DNA of 64,000 nt from Rhizobiaceae bacterium (GTDB lineage: Bacteria > Pseudomonadota > Alphaproteobacteria > Rhizobiales > Rhizobiaceae): contig JANQMU010000016.1 in NCBI GenBank assembly GCA_028279875.1, positions 62,001 to 126,000 of the forward strand, written 5' to 3'. The first letter of the stretch is position 1, and the number at the start of each line of letters is the position of its first letter. Shown here piece after piece: positions 54,224 to 64,000 of the stretch. The notes beneath the pieces were generated by a model that saw only the letters and a program-made list of their open reading frames with translations, searched no databases and was not told the DNA's origin. The translations under genes and the position numbers were made by a program.

Positions 54224-55858
54224 ATGGCGGTGAGTGCAAACAGGCTCGAACTTCTTCAGATCGCCGATGCGGTGGCCCGCGAAAAGGCGATCGACCGCGA
54301 GATCGTGATCGATGCGATGGCCGACGCCATTCAGAAGGCGGCACGCTCGCGCTACGGTTCGGAATCCAATATCCGCGCCGACATCAATGCCAAGACCGGA
54401 GAGATCAAGCTGCAGCGTCTGCTTGAGGTCGTCGAGGCGGTGGAGGACTATTCGACACAGATCGCGATCGAACTTGCCCGCGACCGCAACCCGGAAGCGC
54501 AGATCGGGGATTTCATCGCCGAGCCGCTGCCGCCGATGGATTTTGGCCGGATCGCCGCCCAGTCCGCCAAGCAGGTGATCGTCCAGAAGGTGCGCGAAGC
54601 CGAGCGGGACCGCCAGTTCGAGGAATTCAAGGACCGAGTCGGCGAAATCGTCAACGGCACCGTCAAGCGGGTCGAATATGGCAATGTGATCGTCGATCTC
54701 GGCCGCGGCGAGGCCATCATCCGGCGCGACGAACTGATCCCGCGCGAGAATTTCCGCTATGGCGACCGGGTGCGCGCCTTCGTCTATGACGTGCGCCGCG
54801 AGCAGCGCGGTCCGCAGATCTTCCTGTCGCGCACCCATCCGCAATTCATGGTCAAGCTGTTCACCATGGAAGTGCCCGAAATCTATGACGGCATCATCGA
54901 AATCCGCTCCGTCGCCCGCGATCCCGGGTCCCGCGCCAAGATCGCCGTCATATCCAATGACAGTTCCATCGATCCGGTCGGCGCCTGTGTCGGCATGCGC
55001 GGCAGCCGCGTCCAGGCGGTGGTCGGCGAATTGCAGGGCGAGAAGATCGACATCATTCCCTGGTCGATGGATCCCGCATCCTTCATCGTCAACGCGCTGC
55101 AGCCGGCCGAGGTCGCCAAGGTCGTGCTTGACGAGGATGCCGAGCGCATCGAGGTCGTCGTGCCGGACGACCAGCTTTCGCTGGCCATCGGCCGCCGCGG
55201 CCAGAATGTGCGTCTTGCCTCGCAGCTTACCGGCTGGGACATCGACATCCTGACCGAGCAGGAAGAGTCCGAACGCCGCCAGAAGGAATTCAACGAGCGC
55301 ACGGAACTCTTCATGAATGCGCTGAATGTCGACGAAATGGTCGGCCAGGTCCTGGCGTCGGAAGGTTTTTCGCAGGTCGAGGAAGTCGCCTATGTGGAGC
55401 CGGAGGAAGTGTCGTCGATCGAAGGGTTCGACGAGGATACGGCCCAGGAGATCCAGAGCCGCGCCCGCGAATATCTCGAGGCGATCGAGGCCGATCTGGA
55501 GGACAGGCGCGTGGCGCTCGGGGTTGAGGACGAATTGCGGTCGATTCCCGGCATGACGACGGCGATGATGGTGGCGCTGGGCGAGGACGGCATCAAGTCG
55601 ATGGACGATTTCGCCGGCTGCGCCGCCGACGATCTGGTCGGCTGGACCGAGCGCAAGGATGGCGAGACGACCCGCTATGACGGTCTGTTCTCGGCGCTTG
55701 AGGTATCGCGGGCCGATGCCGAACAGATGATCGTCGCCGCGCGCCTGGCGGCCGGATGGATCACCGAAGAGGATCTGATCGAGGCCGCCGAGGAAGAGGA
55801 GCCGGAAGACGGAGAAGCGGAAATGGCCGGTGAAACAAGCGAGGTGGCGCAGGCCTGA
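54224..55858 (+). CDS. nusA: Transcription termination/antitermination factor NusA
   Basis: NusA binds RNA polymerase and modulates pausing, termination and antitermination. The 544-residue protein has the N-terminal polymerase-binding domain, an S1 domain ([21 protein letters not shown] near 140), two KH domains ([26 protein letters not shown] and [19 protein letters not shown]), and helix-hairpin-helix repeats in the C-terminal part ([28 protein letters not shown]), ending in an acidic tail. The ATG at 54224 follows GGAGAG. A start four codons earlier is possible. Confidence 0.97.
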   Translation: MAVSANRLELLQIADAVAREKAIDREIVIDAMADAIQKAARSRYGSESNIRADINAKTGEIKLQRLLEVVEAVEDYSTQIAIELARDRNPEAQIGDFIAEPLPPMDFGRIAAQSAKQVIVQKVREAERDRQFEEFKDRVGEIVNGTVKRVEYGNVIVDLGRGEAIIRRDELIPRENFRYGDRVRAFVYDVRREQRGPQIFLSRTHPQFMVKLFTMEVPEIYDGIIEIRSVARDPGSRAKIAVISNDSSIDPVGACVGMRGSRVQAVVGELQGEKIDIIPWSMDPASFIVNALQPAEVAKVVLDEDAERIEVVVPDDQLSLAIGRRGQNVRLASQLTGWDIDILTEQEESERRQKEFNERTELFMNALNVDEMVGQVLASEGFSQVEEVAYVEPEEVSSIEGFDEDTAQEIQSRAREYLEAIEADLEDRRVALGVEDELRSIPGMTTAMMVALGEDGIKSMDDFAGCAADDLVGWTERKDGETTRYDGLFSALEVSRADAEQMIVAARLAAGWITEEDLIEAAEEEEPEDGEAEMAGETSEVAQA

Positions 55859-55896
55859 GCGCTGCATTTGGCCGGCCGCGTGAAATCGGTGCGCCG

Positions 55897-56528
55897 ATGA
55901 ATGACCGGACCTGCATTGTCAGCCGCAAGAGCGGTCCGGCCGAAGACATGATCCGTTTCGTGGCCGATCCGCAAGGGGTGATCGTCGCCGATCTGAAGGG
56001 GCGGCTTCCCGGGCGCGGCTGCTGGGTCACGGCGCGGCGGTCGCTGGTGCAGCAGGCAGCGGACAGGAATCTCTTCGCGCGGGCGCTGAAGGCGAAGGTC
56101 AGCGTGCCGGCCGATCTGGCCGACGGCATCGACGCACTGCTGGTCGACGCCCTGACGGGCATGATGGGGCTGGCGCGCAAGGCCGGCCAGCTGGTGACCG
56201 GCGCCACCAAGGTCGATGCCGCTGTCAGATCGGGACGGGTGAATGCCGTCATGCATGCCTCGGACGCCGCGCCGGACGGGGTCGCAAAGATCGATCGCGC
56301 CTGCCGCGCCGCGGAAGCGGCCGGCGGCGGGCCGGTTGCAGCATTTCATTTGCTGTCGGCCGATGAAATGGCGGTTCTTTCGGCCGATGGCCGGGTAATT
56401 CACCTTGCGGTGCTTGCAGGGCAGGCCGGTGAGGGTGTAGTGAAACGCGCAAAGATGCTTGACCGGTTTCGCGATGGGGGGGAAAACGGTCAGATTGCGG
56501 GCAAGCCCGCGAAGGAAACGGAAACGGA

Positions 56529-56532
<4 letters not shown>
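55897..56532 (+). CDS. YlxR-domain RNA-binding protein
   Basis: The 211-residue protein has the YlxR (DUF448) domain, [19 protein letters not shown] then [13 protein letters not shown], and a C-terminal L7Ae-like part ([22 protein letters not shown]). This two-domain form lies between nusA and infB in most alphaproteobacteria. It probably binds RNA or ribosomes; the precise role is not known. The stop overlaps infB by ATGA. Confidence 0.92.
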
Positions 56533-59117
<2,585 letters not shown>

Positions 59118-59142
59118 ACGCCCGTTGCATCGATGTGAACAG

Positions 59143-59176
59143 GCGGGCGCCAAAGCTGCGCCCGCTCTGTTTTTTT
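59143..59176 (+). terminator. Rho-independent terminator between infB and rbfA
   Basis: GCGGGCGC and GCGCCCGC form a perfect 8-bp GC stem with a 7-base loop, followed by TCTG and seven T. It lies 25 bases after infB and 58 bases before rbfA, so it probably reduces transcription of rbfA-truB relative to infB. Confidence 0.8.
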
Positions 59177-59233
59177 GAAGACCATCGTTCCCGCGCGGTC
59201 CAAACCCGTCGTGAACCTGAAAAGGGTAGACCC

Positions 59234-59644
59234 ATGTCCAGATTTGCCTCTTCCGGGCCGTCGCAGCGCCAGTTGCGTGTCGGCGAACAGGTTCGGGCCG
59301 CGATTACGACGGTGCTGCAGCGCGGCGAGATTCGTGATCCGCTGATCGAAAAGACCGTGATCGCCATCTCCGAGGTCCGCATGTCGCCCGATCTGAAGAT
59401 CGCCACGGCCTATGTGACGCCGCTCGGCCAGACCGATCACGCGCCGATCGTCGAGGCGCTCAACAAAAATGCCCGCTATATCCGCAAACGGGTGACCCCG
59501 GCGCTGCGGCAGATGAAATATATGCCGGACCTGCGCTTTCGCGACGATACCAGCTTCGACAACTACCAGCGCATCGATGAATTGCTGCGCTCGCCGCAGG
59601 TTTTGCGCGATCTCGACCGCGGCGAGGAGGATGAGCAGCGGTAA
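59234..59644 (+). CDS. rbfA: Ribosome-binding factor A
   Basis: RbfA is a cold-response 30S maturation factor. The 136-residue protein has [40 protein letters not shown] and [20 protein letters not shown], a KH-like fold. The ATG at 59234 has AAGGG upstream. Its TAA overlaps the truB start (TAATG). Confidence 0.95.
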   Translation: MSRFASSGPSQRQLRVGEQVRAAITTVLQRGEIRDPLIEKTVIAISEVRMSPDLKIATAYVTPLGQTDHAPIVEALNKNARYIRKRVTPALRQMKYMPDLRFRDDTSFDNYQRIDELLRSPQVLRDLDRGEEDEQR

Positions 59645-60579
59645 TGGCACGACGCGGCAAGAGGAAGGGCCGGGCGGTGTCGGGATGGCTTATCCTCGAC
59701 AAGCCCTGCGACTACGGCTCGACGGAAGCCGTTTCCAAAGTCAAATGGCTGTTCAAGGCGCAAAAGGCCGGTCATGCCGGCACCCTAGATCCGCTCGCCT
59801 CGGGCATGCTGCCGATCGCCCTCGGCGATGCCACCAAGACAGTTCCCTATGTGATGGACGGCCGCAAGACCTACCGTTTCACGGTGCGCTGGGGCGAGGA
59901 ACGCACCACCGACGACCGGGAAGGCGATGTGTCGGCCGCCAGCGCCGAACGCCCGGATGAGGCCGCAATCAAGGCCCTGCTGCCGCGCTATAAAGGTGTC
60001 ATTGATCAGGTGCCGCCGCAATTTTCCGCCATCAAGATCGACGGCAACCGGGCCTATGACCTGGCCCGCGAGGGCGAAGCGGTGGAGATCCCGCCGCGCG
60101 AGATCGAAATTCACCGTCTCGACCTCATTGCGACGCCGGACCACGATACCGCCATCTTCGAAGTCGAGTGCGGCAAGGGAACCTATGTCCGCTCGCTGGC
60201 CCGCGACATGGGTCGCGATCTCGGCTGCTACGGGCATATCGCGACGTTGCGGCGGACATCCGTGGCGCCCTTTGGCGAGGAGGATCTGGTGCCGTTGCAG
60301 ACCCTGACCGAATTGCAGGCGCTCGATGACGACGATGCGCGCCTGGCGGCGCTCGACGGACATCTGATCGACACCGGCGAGGCGCTGGCGGAACTGCCGC
60401 ATATCCGGGTCACCGACGACCAGGCCGGCAGGCTGCGCCGCGGCAATCCGGTTCTCCTGCGCGGCCGCGATGCGCCGCTCCCGGCCGATGAGGCCTATGC
60501 GACATCGCACGGCAGGCTGGTGGCGATCGGTGAGATTGCCGGCGGCGAGTTCCGGCCGCGCCGGGTTTTCGGCGCGTGA
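59644..60579 (+). CDS. truB: tRNA pseudouridine-55 synthase
   Basis: TruB makes pseudouridine 55 in the T loop. The 311-residue protein has [18 protein letters not shown], the catalytic Asp in [19 protein letters not shown] near residue 48, [17 protein letters not shown], and [15 protein letters not shown], then a C-terminal PUA-like domain. It is translationally coupled to rbfA. Confidence 0.96.
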   Translation: MARRGKRKGRAVSGWLILDKPCDYGSTEAVSKVKWLFKAQKAGHAGTLDPLASGMLPIALGDATKTVPYVMDGRKTYRFTVRWGEERTTDDREGDVSAASAERPDEAAIKALLPRYKGVIDQVPPQFSAIKIDGNRAYDLAREGEAVEIPPREIEIHRLDLIATPDHDTAIFEVECGKGTYVRSLARDMGRDLGCYGHIATLRRTSVAPFGEEDLVPLQTLTELQALDDDDARLAALDGHLIDTGEALAELPHIRVTDDQAGRLRRGNPVLLRGRDAPLPADEAYATSHGRLVAIGEIAGGEFRPRRVFGA

Positions 60580-60655
60580 CCGGGCACCGGACGTCCGTGG
60601 TGGATATCTCGGACCGCACCTTTGTGGCGGCCGCGCGGTGCACCGCAAATAAAGC

Positions 60656-60684
60656 TGGCAATTCATGTTCTTCTGGCCTATATG
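60656..60684 (+). promoter_or_regulatory. Candidate promoter of rpsO
   Basis: TATATG at 60679-60684 has a good -10 form; TGGCAA 17 bases upstream is a weak -35. The leader to rpsO would be about 90 bases. There is otherwise no clear signal in the 200 bases between truB and rpsO. Confidence 0.35.
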
Positions 60685-60780
60685 CAGCGCCATACGGGCA
60701 ATCGCCGCGTAAGTACGGCCCCTGCTGGACGACATCCCGGCTGTGGGCGGCCACTCCCTCCAGATTGAAAGGATGGTGCG

Positions 60781-61050
60781 ATGTCGATTACTGCTGAACG
60801 CAAGGCAGAGCTGATGAAGAAATACGCCACAAAGGAAGGCGACACCGGATCTCCCGAGGTCCAGGTCGCGATCCTCACCGAGCGCATTTCAAATCTGACC
60901 GAACATTTCAAGGGCCACAAGAAGGACAATCACTCCCGCCGTGGTCTCTTGAAGATGGTTTCAAGCCGCCGTTCTCTTCTTGATTATGTCAAGCGGAAGG
61001 ACGAGGAGCGGTATAAAAAGCTGATCGCGAGTCTCGGTATTCGCCGTTAG
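60781..61050 (+). CDS. rpsO: 30S ribosomal protein S15
   Basis: S15 binds the central domain of 16S rRNA and in some bacteria represses its own messenger. The 89-residue product is full length and shows [39 protein letters not shown] and [20 protein letters not shown] precedes the ATG by 7 bases. pnp follows, with a structured spacer of 240 bases between. Confidence 0.97.
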   Translation: MSITAERKAELMKKYATKEGDTGSPEVQVAILTERISNLTEHFKGHKKDNHSRRGLLKMVSSRRSLLDYVKRKDEERYKKLIASLGIRR

Positions 61051-61056
61051 GTTTTT

Positions 61057-61166
61057 CGGCGGTGTGCTTACAGCACGCCGCCGGTTTCGTTTCCGGACGG
61101 TTGAAACGTCCGGTGGAGCCGTCACGGGGCAGGATTGCCGGTTGTTTGCGGCGGGATTTGCCCGCC
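61057..61166 (+). promoter_or_regulatory. Three-hairpin spacer between rpsO and pnp
   Basis: Three stems occur in 110 bases: CGGCGGTGTGC/GCACGCCGCCG (11 bp, 61057-61083), CCGGACG/CGTCCGG (7 bp, 61093-61113) and GGCGGG/CCCGCC (6 bp, 61150-61166). None has a convincing T run. In E. coli a long stem in this spacer is cut by RNase III and allows PNPase to repress its own message; a similar role here is inference. Confidence 0.55.
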
Positions 61167-61290
61167 TTGATCAAACATCCTGTTGTCTTGCCCGTGGCGA
61201 AATGAACATCCGGACCGGAGAACCGGGACCGGTTGCTGCAAACCGGAGATGGTGCGCGTTGTGCCGCCGTCTCCCCACGAAGGACAAGAT

Positions 61291-63417
61291 ATGTTCAATA
61301 CCCACAAGGTTGAAATCGAATGGGGCGGGAGACCGCTCATTCTCGAAACCGGCAAGATCGCCCGTCAGGCCGACGGCGCCGTGCTTGCCACCTATGGCGA
61401 AACGGTCGTTCTCGCGACCGTCGTTTCAGCCAGGAAAGCAAGGCCCGGACAGGACTTCTTCCCGCTGACCGTCAACTATCAGGAAAAGACCTTTGCCGCC
61501 GGCAAGATCCCGGGCGGATATTTCAAGCGCGAAGGCCGGCCCAGTGAAAACGAGACGCTGACCTCGCGACTGATTGACAGGCCCATCCGGCCGCTGTTTC
61601 CCGACGGCTACAAATTCGACACCCAGATCATCATCACGGTGATGCAGCACGATCTGGAGAACAATCCCGACATTCTGGCCATGATCGCCACATCGGCGGC
61701 GCTGACCCTTTCGGGCGTACCCTTTATGGGGCCCATTGGCGGCGCCCGCGTCGGCTATATCGACGGCGAATATATACTGAACCCGCACATCGACGAAATG
61801 GGTGAATCGACGCTCGACCTCGTCGTCGCCGGCACCCAGGACGCTGTCCTGATGGTTGAATCCGAAGCCTCGGAACTCGCCGAGGATGTCATGCTTGGCG
61901 CCGTGATGTTTGGGCAGCAGGGCTTTCAGCCGGTCATCGACGCGATCATCAAACTTGCGGAAGTCGCCGCCAAGGAGCCGCGCGAGTTCGAACCGGAAGA
62001 CCTGTCCGCCTTGGAAGAATCGATGCTCAAGCTGGTCGAGGGCGAGCTGCGCGAGGCCTACAAGATCATCGACAAGACCGAGCGCTACGCCGCGGTCGAT
62101 GCGGTCAAGGCGAAGGTCGTCGAGCATTTTCTCCCCGAAGATGTGGACGAGCCGGAATATACCGCCGAACAGATCGGCGCGGTGTTCAAGTCGCTGCAGG
62201 CGAAGATCGTCCGCTGGAACATCCTCGACACGGAAAGCCGTATCGACGGCCGGGACCTGTCGACCGTGCGCGCCATCTCCTCCGAGGTCGGCGTTCTGCC
62301 CCGCACCCACGGCTCGGCCGTGTTTACCCGCGGCGAGACCCAGGCCATCGTCGTCGCCACGCTCGGAACCGGCGAGGACGAGCAATATGTCGACAGCCTG
62401 ACGGGCATGTACAAGGAAAAATTCCTGCTGCACTACAATTTCCCGCCCTTCTCGGTCGGGGAGACGGGCCGCATCGGCTCGCCCGGACGCCGTGAGATCG
62501 GTCACGGCAAGCTCGCCTGGCGGGCCATCCGTCCGATGCTGCCGTCCGAGGAGCACTTCCCCTACACGCTGCGTGTCGTGTCGGAGATCACCGAGTCCAA
62601 CGGGTCGTCTTCCATGGCCACCGTGTGCGGCACGTCGCTGGCGCTGATGGATGCCGGCGTGCCGGTCGCCCGGCCCGTCGCCGGCATCGCCATGGGTCTG
62701 ATCAAGGAAGGCGAGCGTTTTGCCGTTCTTTCCGACATTCTCGGTGACGAGGATCATCTCGGCGACATGGACTTCAAGGTAGCCGGCACCCGCAACGGCA
62801 TCACCTCGCTGCAGATGGATATCAAGATCACCGGAATCACCGAGGAAATCATGCGGGTGGCGCTCGACCAGGCCAAGGGCGGCCGCGTCCACATCCTCGA
62901 CGAGATGGGCAATGCCATCAATGAAAGCCGCGAGGAACTGGGTGAGTTTGCGCCGCGCATCGAAGTGATGAACATCCCGGTCGACAAGATCCGCGACGTC
63001 ATCGGTTCGGGCGGCAAGGTCATCCGCGAAATCGTCGAAAAGACCGGCGCCAAGATCAATATCGACGATGACGGCACGATCAAATTCGCGTCGGCATCGG
63101 CCAAGGAAATCGAAGCCGCCAAGAAATGGGTCCATTCCATCGTCGCCGAGCCGGAAGTCGGCGTGATCTATCAGGGCACGGTGGTCAAGGTCGCCGATTT
63201 CGGTGCTTTCGTGAATTTCTTCGGCCCGCGCGACGGCCTGGTCCACATCTCGCAACTGGCGCAGGAGCGTGTCGGCAAGACATCGGATGTGGTCAAGGAA
63301 GGCGACAAGGTCTATGTCAAGCTTCTCGGCTTCGACGATCGCGGCAAGGTGCGCCTGTCCATGAAGGTGGTCGATCAGGAGACCGGCCAGGAAATCCCGC
63401 GCGAAGCCGCCGGTTGA
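61291..63417 (+). CDS. pnp: Polyribonucleotide nucleotidyltransferase (PNPase)
   Basis: PNPase degrades RNA from the 3' end with phosphate and is part of the degradosome. The 708-residue product has two RNase PH domains ([40 protein letters not shown] with the catalytic acids), a KH domain ([20 protein letters not shown] near 570) and a C-terminal S1 domain ([20 protein letters not shown] near 625). The ATG at 61291 follows AAGGAC. A longer frame upstream runs into the structured leader and is rejected. Confidence 0.97.
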   Translation: MFNTHKVEIEWGGRPLILETGKIARQADGAVLATYGETVVLATVVSARKARPGQDFFPLTVNYQEKTFAAGKIPGGYFKREGRPSENETLTSRLIDRPIRPLFPDGYKFDTQIIITVMQHDLENNPDILAMIATSAALTLSGVPFMGPIGGARVGYIDGEYILNPHIDEMGESTLDLVVAGTQDAVLMVESEASELAEDVMLGAVMFGQQGFQPVIDAIIKLAEVAAKEPREFEPEDLSALEESMLKLVEGELREAYKIIDKTERYAAVDAVKAKVVEHFLPEDVDEPEYTAEQIGAVFKSLQAKIVRWNILDTESRIDGRDLSTVRAISSEVGVLPRTHGSAVFTRGETQAIVVATLGTGEDEQYVDSLTGMYKEKFLLHYNFPPFSVGETGRIGSPGRREIGHGKLAWRAIRPMLPSEEHFPYTLRVVSEITESNGSSSMATVCGTSLALMDAGVPVARPVAGIAMGLIKEGERFAVLSDILGDEDHLGDMDFKVAGTRNGITSLQMDIKITGITEEIMRVALDQAKGGRVHILDEMGNAINESREELGEFAPRIEVMNIPVDKIRDVIGSGGKVIREIVEKTGAKINIDDDGTIKFASASAKEIEAAKKWVHSIVAEPEVGVIYQGTVVKVADFGAFVNFFGPRDGLVHISQLAQERVGKTSDVVKEGDKVYVKLLGFDDRGKVRLSMKVVDQETGQEIPREAAG

Positions 63418-63440
63418 TCAGGGATTGCTTTGAAATGCAG

Positions 63441-63471
63441 AAAACCCGCCGTCCCAAGATGGCGGGTTTTT
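63441..63471. terminator. Bidirectional Rho-independent terminator after pnp
   Basis: AAAACCCGCC and GGCGGGTTTT form a perfect 10-bp stem with a 10-base loop and an extra T. Both flanks give T runs on their own strand, so it can serve pnp and the convergent gene. Confidence 0.88.
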
Positions 63472-63494
63472 AATTCGTGAACCGCTGACGGCCA

Positions 63495-64000
63495 TCAGGC
63501 CGTGACGCGACCTTCCGCCCGGTCGCGGGCGACGGCCTCGGGTGAACGCGCCGACGGGGGACCGTAACCGCCACCGCCGGGCGTCACGATTTCGACGATC
63601 TGGCCCGGCTTCAGGGCGACGATGCCCGAGAAATCCGTTCGCCCGTCGCCGAAATCCAGATATGTGCCGGTGGCGTTCAGGCCGCCGTCGAGACCCCACG
63701 GTGCGGAGCCGATGCGTGAACCATCGACGCTCAGCCGGCAATCCTGCTCGACCCGATAGACCCGGCGCACGCCCATGCCGCCGTGAAACGTGCCGGCTCC
63801 GCCGGAACCGTCGGCCAGTTCGTAGCGCAGCAATGTCAGGGGATATTCCCGTTCCAGCCCTTCGACCGGCAGGTTGGAGGTGTTGGTCATGTGGACCTGG
63901 ATTCCGCTCAGGCCATCAGCCCCGGGCCGGGCGCCGCCGCCGCCGCCGATGGTTTCGAGATAGACCCACAGATCGCCATTCTCGCGCATGCCGGTAAAGG
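63495..64000 (-). CDS. Hydantoinase B/oxoprolinase family protein, C-terminal part
   Basis: The gene runs on the minus strand and its start lies beyond base 64000. The visible 168 codons include ETIGGGGGARPGADGLSGIQ, HMTNTSNLPVEGLEREYPL, DGSGGAGTFHGGMGVRRVYR and VTPGGGGYGPPSARSPEAVA, all typical of the HyuB subunit of ATP-dependent N-methylhydantoinases and 5-oxoprolinases. HyuB normally works with a HyuA subunit, which should be in the neighbouring sequence. Substrate is not inferable. Confidence 0.9.
   Translation of the reverse strand, partial: FTGMRENGDLWVYLETIGGGGGARPGADGLSGIQVHMTNTSNLPVEGLEREYPLTLLRYELADGSGGAGTFHGGMGVRRVYRVEQDCRLSVDGSRIGSAPWGLDGGLNATGTYLDFGDGRTDFSGIVALKPGQIVEIVTPGGGGYGPPSARSPEAVARDRAEGRVTA

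Noticed and set aside
53465-55867. 800-codon open frame antisense to rimP and nusA
   Set aside because: It spans the rimP terminator hairpin and two clearly functional genes, and its translation shows no recognisable domain.

Overview
The window is a GC-rich (by eye above 60% G+C), densely packed stretch of a bacterial chromosome, almost certainly from an alphaproteobacterium of the order Hyphomicrobiales (Rhizobiales). The evidence is gene content and order: dnaA-dnaN-recF, a malic enzyme/phosphotransacetylase fusion (maeB) next to ornithine-lipid gene olsB, the lptC-lptA-lptB-rpoN-hpf-ptsN block, glnD-murJ-trpS, the tsaB-rimI-mur-olsA-miaB-phoH-ybeY-tlyC-lnt-praR-metK-trmB run, and rimP-nusA-ylxR-infB-rbfA-truB-rpsO-pnp. 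The genus cannot be resolved from what I can see.

Layout. 1-5.8 kb: end of rpsT, a long structured leader, then dnaA, dnaN, recF and moeB. 5.8-6.7 kb: a lower-GC insert with one NYN-domain nuclease-like gene. 6.7-10.4 kb: a 2-hydroxyacid dehydrogenase, an exported SH3 protein, a GbsR/MarR-type regulator with a perfect 18-bp palindrome over its start codon, and an unrecognised exported cysteine-rich protein. 10.5-16.6 kb: mutS, maeB and olsB. 16.7-23.0 kb: a minus-strand run read as sppA, ihfB, lapA, an ornithine-cyclodeaminase-like gene, two RNA methyltransferases, lspA, acuI. 23.3-29.3 kb: LPS transport (lptCAB), sigma-54, hibernation factor, EIIA-Ntr, a DUF1150 protein and a small heat-shock gene with what looks like a ROSE-type RNA thermometer. 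29.5-33.7 kb: nucleoside hydrolase, LysR regulator, MFS transporter and ribokinase, possibly a nucleoside/ribose utilisation cassette. 33.9-53.4 kb: housekeeping genes on the plus strand from glnD to trmB. 53.4-63.5 kb: the transcription/translation operon rimP to pnp, preceded by a promoter and a terminator-like hairpin in its leader. 63.5-64 kb: the end of a hydantoinase-B family gene.

The genes fall into a few cooperating themes: replication start and sliding clamp (dnaA, dnaN, recF), mismatch repair (mutS), nitrogen signalling (glnD, rpoN, ptsN), envelope building (lptCAB, murJ, lspA, lnt, olsA, olsB, sppA), tRNA/rRNA maturation and decoding (trmB, miaB, tsaB, ybeY, rimP, rbfA, truB, two methyltransferases), and transcription/RNA decay (nusA, pnp). 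I saw no CRISPR array, insertion sequence, prophage, tRNA or rRNA gene. The most notable non-coding signals are the hsp20 thermometer-like hairpin, the rimP-nusA leader attenuator, the palindrome at the GbsR-family start, the AT-rich dyad before metK and the 13-bp hairpin between lptA and lptB.
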